Below the pieces are notes generated by a model, which did not search any database, was not told the origin of the DNA, and worked only from the letters and a program-made list of their open reading frames with translations. A stretch of DNA of 64,000 bases from Arthrobacter sp. Marseille-P9274 (GTDB lineage: Bacteria > Actinomycetota > Actinomycetes > Actinomycetales > Micrococcaceae), in the NCBI RefSeq assembly GCF_946892675.1, contig NZ_CAMPOV010000001.1, positions 2,206,033 through 2,270,032 on the forward strand, given 5' to 3'. Position numbers and translations under genes: made by a program. This document shows, piece by piece, positions 53,801 to 64,000 of this stretch (within the stretch, counting starts at the first letter, position 1; each line of letters starts with the position of its first letter).

Positions 53801-55067
53801 TGGCCTGGTAGGGCGAACAGTTCCAGCGCTTGCGGACGTTGTGCAGCGACTTGACGTGGTCCTGCAGCTGGTGCCGGTGACCGGCCAGGGTGCTGTGCAG
53901 CTTCTCCAGCTGCGGAGCGGCGGCCTTTTCGTTCCGGATGATGGCGCGGACCAGCTGGTCCTTGAGCTGCTGTCCCGTGAGGTTCGGATTCAGCTGAAGC
54001 ACCATGGAGCCGAGCTTGAGCTCGTCCAGCTGCTTGGCAAACTGGTTCAGTGTGGCCCTGCGCTCGGCGACCACCAGCACGGATTTGCCCTCGTAGGCAA
54101 GCAGCGCCGCCGCGTTGAGGGCCGTCTGGGTCTGGCCGGTGCCCGGTGGGGCGGAGACCACCAGCGAGTGGCCTTCCTGTACCAGGTCCAGGACATCCTG
54201 CTGGGCCGAGTCGGCGTCCAGCACGAGGAACTCGTCCTGCGGTGCCCGCTCATCCAGCGGCGGCAGGCCGGTGTCAGGCACCGGGATGTGCACCTCGGTT
54301 TCGGGGTCCATCTCGGCGGCCATGAGGGCGTTCAGCACGGGATGGTCCGGCTCGATCGTGGCATGGGCGGCGGTGTGGGCAACGTCGGCAAACGTCGAGA
54401 CGAGCAGGTGGTGCTCGATCGTCATGCTCCGGACGTCCTCGGTCAGGGCACGCAGCCGGTCCAGCACCGGGTGCGGATCGAAGCGGGCCGTGCTGTACGC
54501 GAGCCGGGCCACGGACTCGGGATCGATATCGATGCCCTGCTCGTGCCGCAGGTGCCGGGCCATCGCCGGGTTGAGCTTGGCCTTGTCCATCAGCTGCAGT
54601 TCGTAGTCGTCCTGGCTCGGCCGCACCGTCAGCGCGATGGGGATCAGCATCACCGGGGCGTACAACGCTTCGGACCGTCCAACGTCCGGGACCCGCCAGG
54701 AGGCCGTGCCTGCGGCCAGATAACCCACGTCGATCCCGCGGTCATTGCCGAGCTCGAAGATCTTGGCGCGGAGCGCGCGTGCCGTCTTCATGGCGGCGCC
54801 GTAATGCGCCGGGTCGCGCAGCAGCGTGGAGATCCGGGTGCGGCGGCCGGTCAGCAACTGCGCCAGGCCGGACGGGTGCGCATGGGTCAGATCGATGCTG
54901 TTGGCCGGGGTCGGCGCGTAGTACAGCAGAGTGTCCGTTCCTGCGTGCTGCCCCAACTGCTGCAGCCAGTGGGTCAGGATATCCTCGTCCGCTTCGACAG
55001 CGCGGTTGCGGGACACGGCTACCTTCTTCTCTTCACTTTGGGACACAAGCCTGGACCAAATCGGCAT
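50892..55067 (-). CDS. DUF4011 / SF1 helicase-like protein with degenerate Walker motifs and nuclease-like C-terminus
   Basis: A 1391-residue protein. The N-terminal ~280 residues are DUF4011-like (SIDLTHAHPSGLAQLLTGRRTR, PVMLIPIALTVRPSQDDYEL). An AAA/SF1 helicase core starts at SAPPGTGQTQTAL, where Gln312 replaces the Walker A lysine. The Walker B-like segment reads ILDAEATS (about residue 840) where DEAS is usual. IIFSLGYGRTPHGRAVHNFGPL and TAMTRARHNLRVL match late helicase motifs. A Vsr-like REase_MTES_1575-type domain follows (ARVKDHYHGVLDIVAAADP, LESDGTERY), then a Glu/Asp/Gly/Ala-rich tail with a tandem repeat. The ATG at 55067 has TAGCTT 7 nt upstream; GTG 55016 with AGAAGG is an alternative. 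Function unknown; defence or repair is speculative. Confidence 0.82.
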   Translation of the reverse strand: MPIWSRLVSQSEEKKVAVSRNRAVEADEDILTHWLQQLGQHAGTDTLLYYAPTPANSIDLTHAHPSGLAQLLTGRRTRISTLLRDPAHYGAAMKTARALRAKIFELGNDRGIDVGYLAAGTASWRVPDVGRSEALYAPVMLIPIALTVRPSQDDYELQLMDKAKLNPAMARHLRHEQGIDIDPESVARLAYSTARFDPHPVLDRLRALTEDVRSMTIEHHLLVSTFADVAHTAAHATIEPDHPVLNALMAAEMDPETEVHIPVPDTGLPPLDERAPQDEFLVLDADSAQQDVLDLVQEGHSLVVSAPPGTGQTQTALNAAALLAYEGKSVLVVAERRATLNQFAKQLDELKLGSMVLQLNPNLTGQQLKDQLVRAIIRNEKAAAPQLEKLHSTLAGHRHQLQDHVKSLHNVRKRWNCSPYQAMQSLAKLTSLDPAPATTVRLKRSVLDSITDRAELTGRLHRAAELGSFSKASTTSPWFGAKLHNRKETEDAHELAASLARDLPELRSQMERAAEHSKIALGVTFREWGEQLLLLVSVRSSLDKFTPDIFDRPVTDLISATASSGWRRERGIEMSSMTRSRLRRVAKEYVRPGVHIADLHESLIEVQEQRTQWTDYATTQRHPSVPSGLAELNGFYLDVRQRLGKLGSVLAEPAEGARLMDLELGELASHLESLAADRETLVHLPERTLLLEQMREQGLGELLDDLAEREVGAAGVGSELDLAWWQSALEAMISGDDYLAMSDGDNLRKLEAVYRLADNAHIASGPARLRWELAQNWRDAIKSKPKTAERLRELLKSGEPTLAALNDQSGSLLTALMPVWAASPLVLPAVLPAGQRFDAVIILDAEATSLQSAVGAICRAPQIIAFGDGQLGTAERFEVNVDRRQGAGTTEQPEPLISAFHALERVLPVLPLTTAYRAVDLALAESLSDSFYGGSLTRLPSAAEMTGGGGLTVEYLPDGTGLPGAGHEGVESVPAEINRVVDMVFEHARLRPARSLAVVTVTLRHAARIGEAIRLQLPNHPDAAEFFQRAEESFRVVPVERASGLVRDDIIFSLGYGRTPHGRAVHNFGPLSEPDGRNRFATAMTRARHNLRVLTCFRPEDLDADRLSHGAADFLELISRALLPGYGQKQRFPAGIEDPLVADLVERIRSHGARVKDHYHGVLDIVAAADPDHVANDRDPGLPVALESDGTERYLNMTVRERSRLRPQLLERLGWRPLTLWTIEVFTDPNQCARLIGGYLGLREPDEAKAGRHTASAASHDDEAPQRPFGAAGRDEEANSHGTAKDAAAAPGNGAEPAPEATSSGADGAEGAEGAEGADGADGADGAAEGGDDAVEGSSDEASEEREMLTRKALRERAIPAKAAEDDPRSWGEREPDRDAWLKEQRPPHWD
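51088..51150. repeat. 9-bp tandem repeat inside the DUF4011-like gene
   Basis: Seven consecutive copies of a 9-bp unit close to GCACCGTCM (GCACCGTCA, GCACCGTCC twice, GCACCCTCA twice, GCACCTTCA, GCACCGTCA). On the coding strand it encodes Gly-Ala-Asp/Glu triplets. Such low-complexity units may expand or contract without frameshift. Confidence 0.8.
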
Positions 55068-55074
55068 GCCACTC

Positions 55075-55080
55075 AAGCTA
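55075..55080 (-). promoter_or_regulatory. Candidate -10 box for the DUF4011-like gene
   Basis: TAGCTT on the minus strand, 7 nt before ATG 55067. Confidence 0.35.
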
Positions 55081-55185
55081 TCCGATTCAGGGACGGAAAC
55101 GAGTGACCGCAACACTGGCCGGGACAAATTACCCGTGGTTCACGCACCCAGCGCTGTTCGTGCTGCGGCCACCCGCTCGGGAGGC

Positions 55186-56775
<1,590 letters not shown>

Positions 56776-56781
56776 CCACCT

Positions 56782-56787
56782 AGGATA
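56782..56787 (-). promoter_or_regulatory. Candidate -10 box for guaA
   Basis: TATCCT on the minus strand, 6 nt before the GTG; the spacer AGGTGG could also act as a weak Shine-Dalgarno sequence. Confidence 0.4.
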
Positions 56788-56834
56788 GTCGCCGCGTGCA
56801 GCTGGGCGCACATCGGCTGCCCGCCAGCGGAAAC

Positions 56835-56869
56835 GCTAACGACGGCGGGCGACGACCGCCGTCGTTAGC
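56835..56869 (-). terminator. Perfect 14-bp hairpin after the DUF3817 gene
   Basis: Arms 56835-56848 and 56856-56869 (GCTAACGACGGCGG and its complement), loop of 7, 21 nt past the stop at 56891. It is followed on the minus strand by GTTTCC. The core resembles the hairpin at 5877-5909. Confidence 0.6.
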
Positions 56870-56890
56870 ATCCTTGCCCTACGCGCCGGC

Positions 56891-57397
56891 TCAGTAGCGC
56901 TTGGCAGCCTCCGGATGGGCGGCCAGGTCCTCTTCGACCTCGCGGTGGACCTTCTTCTCCAGAATGACCGACAGCAGCGGAATCACGCCGCCGAGCGCAA
57001 TCAGGATGAACCGCGTGAACGGCCAGCGCATCAGCGACCACAGCCGGAAGTCGGCGATCAGGTAGAGCACGTACAGCCAGCCATGCGCGATCAGCACGGC
57101 GATCGAGAGGTTAACCCCGCCGTCCACCGCGGCGGGCTCGGCCTGGGCGAAGCCGAAGCCGAACGGCTCCCCCGTCACCGTGTTGGTGCCGCCGGCGAAC
57201 AGGAAGAGGTTGAAGCCGTAGCGCAGCACCATCTCGACGCAGAGCAGCAGGAGCATCACTCCGGTGATCCACGAGGTCGCCTTGTAGAAGGTCAGGGCCG
57301 AGCGGATCTGCGCGTGCGTGCCGCCGTAGCGGCGCTTGACCGGCCGTTCGGGGCGCTGGCCGGTCTGCTGGGGCTGCGGGTTGGGATTGTCTGTCAC
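56891..57397 (-). CDS. DUF3817 membrane protein
   Basis: A 168-residue protein with an N-terminal Pro/Gln-rich tail and about three to four helices: SWITGVMLLLLCVEMVLRYG (about 42-61), LSIAVLIAHGWLYVLYLIADF (about 97-117) and FILIALGGVIPLLSVILEKKVHRE (about 130-153). ALTFYKATSWITG, IAHGWLYVLYLIADFRLW and VIPLLSVILEKKVHREVEE are DUF3817 signatures. The function is unknown; it is often next to SURF1 or guaA in actinobacteria. The GTG start overlaps the SURF1 stop by 4 nt. Confidence 0.88.
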   Translation of the reverse strand: MTDNPNPQPQQTGQRPERPVKRRYGGTHAQIRSALTFYKATSWITGVMLLLLCVEMVLRYGFNLFLFAGGTNTVTGEPFGFGFAQAEPAAVDGGVNLSIAVLIAHGWLYVLYLIADFRLWSLMRWPFTRFILIALGGVIPLLSVILEKKVHREVEEDLAAHPEAAKRY

Positions 57398-58254
57398 GGG
57401 GATACCTCGTTCCTTGGCGCACCGTTCGGTGCACCGTCCTGCGTACCGCCGACGTCCTGGCCGGCCTGGTACCGGGCCTCGGCGGCGGCGAATTCCTGGT
57501 CCTCGAGCGTGCGCCGGTAGTCATCGGCCACCAGACGCCACCAAAGGAAGATGGCGAAGCCCGCGAAGACGACCCATTCGACGGCGTAGAACACGTTCAT
57601 CCAGTTGACCGGGGTCTCCTGCGGCTGGGCGCCGACGACGACGGCGCGCATCTGCGTGCCCGCGGTCCCGTCGCCGAGGTCCTCGCCGCCAACGGTCAGG
57701 TCGGTGGCGGTCGCGAACGCGGAGTAGGACGGCACGTCCCACAGGTTGATCAGCTGGGCCACGGACAACGTGGGCACCTGGCCCGGGACCGGGTGTTCGG
57801 CCTCGGGGGCTTCGCTGGGCAGCAGCCGTCCGACGACGGTCGCGTCGCCTTCCGGCGCGGCGGTCGCGTCGGCCGGATCGGCGACCCAGCCGCGGACCAC
57901 GGGGATCATCACCGCTTCGCCGTCCAGCTTGGGTGCGTCCGCGACCGTAAAGCCGGTCACCACCCAGTAGCCCTTGTCGCCCTCGTAGAGGCGGTCGTGC
58001 ACAAGGACCTGATGCTCCGGCTCGAACCGGCCGTCGAAGGTCACCATCTGGTCCGCTTCGGTGGCCAGCATGGGAGCGCCCGGCTTGAAGGCCTCAGTCA
58101 GCGGCCGGACCGTTTCGGTCTGCGACGTCGGCGGCGGGGCTTCGCTCTTGGAGGCGGAAAACTGCCACTGGCTCAGCAGCACGAAGACCGTTGCGACGGC
58201 CAGCGCCAGCACCAGCGCCGCTATCCAGCGGGGCTTGAGGGCAGTTTTCAACAC
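57394..58254 (-). CDS. SURF1 family protein (cytochrome oxidase biogenesis)
   Basis: A 286-residue membrane protein with an N-terminal helix (about 11-28) and a C-terminal helix (about 224-241) around a ~190-residue extracytoplasmic domain, the SURF1 topology. It carries TFDGRFEPEHQVLVHDR, VPVVRGW-type IPVVRGWVADP, GRLLPSEAP and the C-terminal block NWMNVFYAVEWVVFAGFAIFLWWR. SURF1 proteins help cytochrome c oxidase assembly, possibly haem a insertion. The GTG start has TAGGGT 6 nt upstream. Its stop overlaps the DUF3817 start. Confidence 0.92.
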   Translation of the reverse strand: MLKTALKPRWIAALVLALAVATVFVLLSQWQFSASKSEAPPPTSQTETVRPLTEAFKPGAPMLATEADQMVTFDGRFEPEHQVLVHDRLYEGDKGYWVVTGFTVADAPKLDGEAVMIPVVRGWVADPADATAAPEGDATVVGRLLPSEAPEAEHPVPGQVPTLSVAQLINLWDVPSYSAFATATDLTVGGEDLGDGTAGTQMRAVVVGAQPQETPVNWMNVFYAVEWVVFAGFAIFLWWRLVADDYRRTLEDQEFAAAEARYQAGQDVGGTQDGAPNGAPRNEVSP

Positions 58255-58260
58255 CCATTA

Positions 58261-58266
58261 ACCCTA
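58261..58266 (-). promoter_or_regulatory. Candidate -10 box for the SURF1 gene
   Basis: TAGGGT on the minus strand, 6 nt before GTG 58254; no Shine-Dalgarno sequence. Confidence 0.4.
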
Positions 58267-58306
58267 CTTCGTCCCGTTGTAGAAAACCGAATCCGCGCCC
58301 CTGGGC

Positions 58307-60034
58307 TCAGGCGAGCGGGACGATGTCCTCCACGGCCATCCGGGCCGTGTCCGCGGCGGCGTCATCGGGCTGCTCCTGGCTCAGCCGCTCGGCGTCGACG
58401 CGCGCCAGGTAGTACTTCGTCTCGCGGTCCCGTTGCTCGTCCGGCCAGCCCAGCAGCGGCGCCATCAGCCCGGCCACCACGGGAGCCGCGGACACGCCGC
58501 GGTCCCAGGCCTCGATCGAAATCCGGGTGCGGCGGGTCAGGACGTCGTCGACGTGGCGCGCACCCTCGTGGGTGACAGCGTAGACAACCTCGGCCCGGAG
58601 GTAGTCGTCCGCTCCAGGCAGCGACTCGGCCAGCTGCGGGTCCGCGGCAATGAGCGCCAGGACTTCTTCTGCGAGCGAGCCGTAGCGGTTGAGCAGGTGC
58701 TCCACCCGGGCCACGTGCACGCCGGCCCGTGAGGCAAGGCGGCTGCGCTTGTTCCATTTAGCTTTGAAACCCGGGGCGCCCAGCAGCGGCACGCTCTCGG
58801 TGCAGCTGGGCGGGACGCGTTCGTCCAGTGCCCGGACCGCCTCGTCCACCGCATCCCTGGCCATCACGCGGTAGGTGGTGTACTTGCCGCCGGCGACGAC
58901 CACCAGGCCGGGTACCGGGTGCGCCACGACGTGCTCGCGCGAGAGCTTCGCCGTCGTATCGCTCTCCCCCGCCAGCAGCGGACGCAGGCCGGCATAGACC
59001 CCCTCGACGTCCTCGCGGGTCAGCGGGGTGGTCAGCACCTGGTTTACATGGTCCAGCAGGTAGTCGATATCCTTCGCCGTCGCCGCCGGATGGGCCTTGT
59101 CCAGGCTCCACTCGGTGTCCGTGGTGCCGATAATCCAGTGCCGGCCCCACGGGATGACGAAGAGCACGGACTTCTCGGTGCGCAGGATCAGGCCGACCGT
59201 GGACTGGAACCGGTCGCGCGGGACGACCAGGTGGATGCCCTTGGAGGCCCGGACCTTCAGCTGTCCGCGGTCGGTGACCATGGCCTGCGTCTCGTCCGTC
59301 CATACCCCGGTCGCGTTGACGATCTGCCGGGCGCGGATATCGAACTCCGAGCCGTCGTCCTGGTCCTGCACGCGGGCGCCGACGACGCGTTCGCCTTCGC
59401 GCAGGAAGTTGATGACCTTCAGCCGGTTGGCCGCATGGGCGCCGTAGTCGGCCGCGGTCCGGACCAAGTTCACGACCAGCCGGGCATCGTCCACCTGGGC
59501 GTCGTAGTAGCGGATCGAGCCGACCAGCGACTCCTTCTTCAGGCTGGGGGCCGCCCGCAGGGTCCCGTGCCGGGAGAGGTGCTTGTGGAAGGGCACTCCC
59601 CTGCCCTGTCCGGTGGCAATCGAGAGGGCGTCGTAAAGGGCGACGCCGGCGGCGACGTAGGGGCGCTCGACGAAGCGTTTGGTCAGCGGGTACAGGAAGG
59701 GGACGGGCCTGACCAGGTGCGGCGCGATCCGCTGCAGCAGCAGGCCGCGCTCCTGCAGAGCCTCGCGGACCAGCCCGAAATCCAGCATCTCCAGATAGCG
59801 CAGTCCGCCATGGATCAGCTTGGAGGAGCGCGAAGACGTGCCCGAGGCCCAGTCCCGCGCCTCGACGATGCCGACGTCGAGGCCGCGCGTGACGGCATCC
59901 AGCGCGGCGCCGGCGCCGACCACGCCGCCACCGACGATCAGGACATCGAGTTCGCGACCGCTGGTTCCGGTGGCCCGGAGCGCGGACAGGGCCTCGCCGC
60001 GGCTCTCCGGGCTGAGGGCGGCGGGCGTGCTCAC
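58307..60034 (-). CDS. glpD: Aerobic glycerol-3-phosphate dehydrogenase
   Basis: A 575-residue FAD enzyme that oxidises glycerol 3-phosphate to dihydroxyacetone phosphate and feeds the quinone pool at the membrane. FAD-binding VLIVGGGVVGAGAALDAVTRG (about 31-51), the SSRSSKLIHGGLRYLE motif (about 67-82), VPRDRFQSTVGLILRTEKSVLFVIPWGRHWIIGTTDT and the GKYTTYRVMARD segment are intact, with the helical C-terminal DAO_C domain. GGAGGA is upstream of the GTG start. It follows guaB3 by 18 nt on the same strand. Confidence 0.95.
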   Translation of the reverse strand: MSTPAALSPESRGEALSALRATGTSGRELDVLIVGGGVVGAGAALDAVTRGLDVGIVEARDWASGTSSRSSKLIHGGLRYLEMLDFGLVREALQERGLLLQRIAPHLVRPVPFLYPLTKRFVERPYVAAGVALYDALSIATGQGRGVPFHKHLSRHGTLRAAPSLKKESLVGSIRYYDAQVDDARLVVNLVRTAADYGAHAANRLKVINFLREGERVVGARVQDQDDGSEFDIRARQIVNATGVWTDETQAMVTDRGQLKVRASKGIHLVVPRDRFQSTVGLILRTEKSVLFVIPWGRHWIIGTTDTEWSLDKAHPAATAKDIDYLLDHVNQVLTTPLTREDVEGVYAGLRPLLAGESDTTAKLSREHVVAHPVPGLVVVAGGKYTTYRVMARDAVDEAVRALDERVPPSCTESVPLLGAPGFKAKWNKRSRLASRAGVHVARVEHLLNRYGSLAEEVLALIAADPQLAESLPGADDYLRAEVVYAVTHEGARHVDDVLTRRTRISIEAWDRGVSAAPVVAGLMAPLLGWPDEQRDRETKYYLARVDAERLSQEQPDDAAADTARMAVEDIVPLA

Positions 60035-60052
60035 GAGTAGGTCCTCCGAAGG

Positions 60053-61192
60053 TCAGTCGTTGATCTGGTACGGCGCCAGGACAACCTCGCACCGCTGGAA
60101 TTCCTTCAGGTCAGAGTAGCCCGTGGTGGCCATCGAACGGCGCAGCGCACCAATAATGTTGGACGTTCCGTTGGTGTGGTGCGAGGGCCCGTAAAGCACT
60201 TCCTCCAGCGGACCGACAGTGCCGATCCGCACGCGGTCGCCGCGCGGAAGTTCGTGGTGGTGGGCTTCCTGGCCCCAGTGCCAGCCATGGCCCGGCGCCT
60301 CTTCCGCCCGGGCCAGCGTGGCGCCGAGCATGACGGCGTCCGCGCCCATCGCGACGGCCTTGATGATGTCCCCGCTGCTGCCCAGTCCGCCGTCGGCAAT
60401 CACGTGCACGTACCGTCCGCCGGACTCGTCCATGTAGTCCCGGCGCGCCGCAGCGACATCCGAAATGGCCGACGCGAGCGGCGAGTGGATCCCCAAGGCG
60501 CGCCTCGTCGTCGTTGTTGCCCCGCCGCCGAAACCGACCAGCACGCCGGCCGCGCCGGTGCGCATCAGGTGCAGCGCCGGGGTGTAGCCGGCGGCGCCGC
60601 CGACGATGACCGGGACGTCCAACTCGTAGATGAACTGCTTCAGGTTCAGGGGTTCATGTTCGCGCGAGACATGTTCGGCAGAAACGGTGGTGCCGCGGAT
60701 GACGAAGATGTCGACGCCGGCGGCCAGGACGGTCTTGTAGAACTCCTGGGTGCGCTGCGGCGTGAGCGAACCGGCCACCGTAACGCCGGCTTCCCGGATC
60801 TCGGCCAGCCGCGACGTGATCAGTTCGGGCTGGATCGGGGCGTTGTAGATTTCCTGCATCCGCTCGGTCGCGGCCGGGCTGAAGTTGTCCTCGCTGAGGC
60901 CGGCGATTTCCTCGAGCAGCGGCTGCGGGTCCTCGTACCGCGTCCACAGTCCTTCCAGGTTCAGCACGCCGAGGCCGCCCAGCCGGCCCATCGCGATGGC
61001 GGTAGCCGGGGACATCACGGAGTCCATCGGGGCTGCCAGGACGGGCATCTCGAACTCGTAGGCGTCGATCTGCCACTTGACCGAGACGTCCTTGGGGTCG
61101 CGGGTCCGGCGGGACGGGACGATCGCCACATCGTCGAGGGAGTAGGCACGACGCCCACGCTTGCCACGGCCAATTTCAATCTCGTAAGTCAC
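60053..61192 (-). CDS. guaB3: GuaB3-type IMP dehydrogenase family protein
   Basis: A 379-residue TIM-barrel protein of the IMPDH/GMP reductase family without CBS domains. MTYEIEIGRGKRGRRAYSLDDVAIVPS, MDSVMSPATAIAMGRLGGLGVLNLEGLW and HVIADGGLGSSGDIIKAVAMGADAVMLG are typical GuaB3 segments. At the position of the catalytic cysteine in the neighbouring GuaB (GPGSICTTR, Cys313) it reads GGGATTTTR with Thr227, so classical IMPDH chemistry is doubtful. The GTG start has TAACCT 6 nt upstream. guaB lies 128 nt further upstream, with a strong hairpin between. Confidence 0.92.
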   Translation of the reverse strand: MTYEIEIGRGKRGRRAYSLDDVAIVPSRRTRDPKDVSVKWQIDAYEFEMPVLAAPMDSVMSPATAIAMGRLGGLGVLNLEGLWTRYEDPQPLLEEIAGLSEDNFSPAATERMQEIYNAPIQPELITSRLAEIREAGVTVAGSLTPQRTQEFYKTVLAAGVDIFVIRGTTVSAEHVSREHEPLNLKQFIYELDVPVIVGGAAGYTPALHLMRTGAAGVLVGFGGGATTTTRRALGIHSPLASAISDVAAARRDYMDESGGRYVHVIADGGLGSSGDIIKAVAMGADAVMLGATLARAEEAPGHGWHWGQEAHHHELPRGDRVRIGTVGPLEEVLYGPSHHTNGTSNIIGALRRSMATTGYSDLKEFQRCEVVLAPYQIND

Positions 61193-61198
61193 GGCTCT

Positions 61199-61204
61199 AG
61201 GTTA
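61199..61204 (-). promoter_or_regulatory. Candidate -10 box for guaB3
   Basis: TAACCT on the minus strand, 6 nt before GTG 61192. Confidence 0.4.
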
Positions 61205-61270
61205 TCCCACCGGCGCGCGTGCGCCCCGCTGGCCGGGGCGGATGCGGACAGCCGCACCCTGCGTTAACGG

Positions 61271-61307
61271 CCGCGGCGGCCCTGGCAGAGTGCCAGGGCC
61301 GCCGCGG
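61271..61307 (-). terminator. Perfect 17-bp hairpin after guaB
   Basis: Arms 61271-61287 and 61291-61307 (CCGCGGCGGCCCTGGCA and its complement), loop GAG, 13 nt past the guaB stop. The longest perfect stem in the window; no T-run, so it may be a terminator, a processing site or a 3' stabiliser. Confidence 0.65.
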
Positions 61308-61320
61308 AGAGAGGCTGGGG

Positions 61321-64000
<2,680 letters not shown>

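Noticed and set aside
51225-55106. Plus-strand open frame of 1293 codons opposite the DUF4011-like gene
   Set aside because: GC-rich shadow frame with Arg/His/Gly/Val-rich, low-complexity translation, no family resemblance and no start signal.

Overview
The window is GC-rich, densely coded DNA from an actinobacterium, most probably Micrococcaceae/Micrococcales (Arthrobacter-like). The evidence is the GuaB3+GuaB pair, DUF3817 and SURF1-type proteins, OpuC-type osmolyte uptake, a DUF4011 helicase-like giant protein, a GroEL with a His-containing tail, and frequent GTG starts. No insertion sequence, phage gene, CRISPR array or rRNA was seen. Both window ends cut genes: citrate synthase at the left and GroEL at the right.

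Layout. 1-5.9 kb: gltA (partial), dapC, fdxA, a small SH3-like protein, an ArsR-like regulator, a membrane protein and typA. 5.9-18.9 kb: two complete oligopeptide/dipeptide ABC importers, each with a lipoprotein, two permeases and a fused double ATPase, all on the minus strand. The second is interrupted by a plus-strand PH-like membrane gene. 19.3-29.1 kb: a self-contained selenocysteine module: selB, selA, selC (tRNA-Sec), the divergent selD, and a three-subunit formate dehydrogenase. The fdh catalytic subunit is read through an in-frame UGA (28499-28501) that is followed by a SECIS-like hairpin. 29.2-36.6 kb: housekeeping ychF, rmuC, ispH, xseA, xseB, ppk2 and alaA. 36.7-40.2 kb: an OpuC-type osmoprotectant ABC operon. 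40.3-47.4 kb: Nudix hydrolase, TPR protein, a small tail-rich protein with a two-component system, an APH-fold protein and a membrane protein. 47.4-50.9 kb: rimJ-like gene, galU, 5-formyl-THF cyclo-ligase, an FmdB/Ruc-type zinc-ribbon gene preceded by a CIRCE heat-shock operator, and a SAF-domain protein. 50.9-55.1 kb: DUF4011 helicase-like protein with a degenerate Walker A. 55.2-64 kb: guaA, DUF3817, SURF1, glpD, guaB3, guaB and groL.

How they work together. The sel genes make selenophosphate (SelD), charge tRNA-Sec (SelA) and deliver it at UGA (SelB). The only visible client is the adjacent formate dehydrogenase, so this ~10 kb block is a catalyst plus its own decoding machinery. GuaA, GuaB and GuaB3 form a guanine-nucleotide cluster. 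The CIRCE-controlled Ruc-like gene links one cluster to the HrcA chaperone regulon; groL is also in the window, but its promoter is not.

A window-wide regulatory pattern is a TANNNT -10 hexamer placed 6-8 nt before the start codon with little or no Shine-Dalgarno sequence, seen at about 15 genes. It predicts leaderless mRNAs and helped choose several starts. Starts were otherwise chosen by Shine-Dalgarno quality, family N-termini and overlap with the upstream gene.
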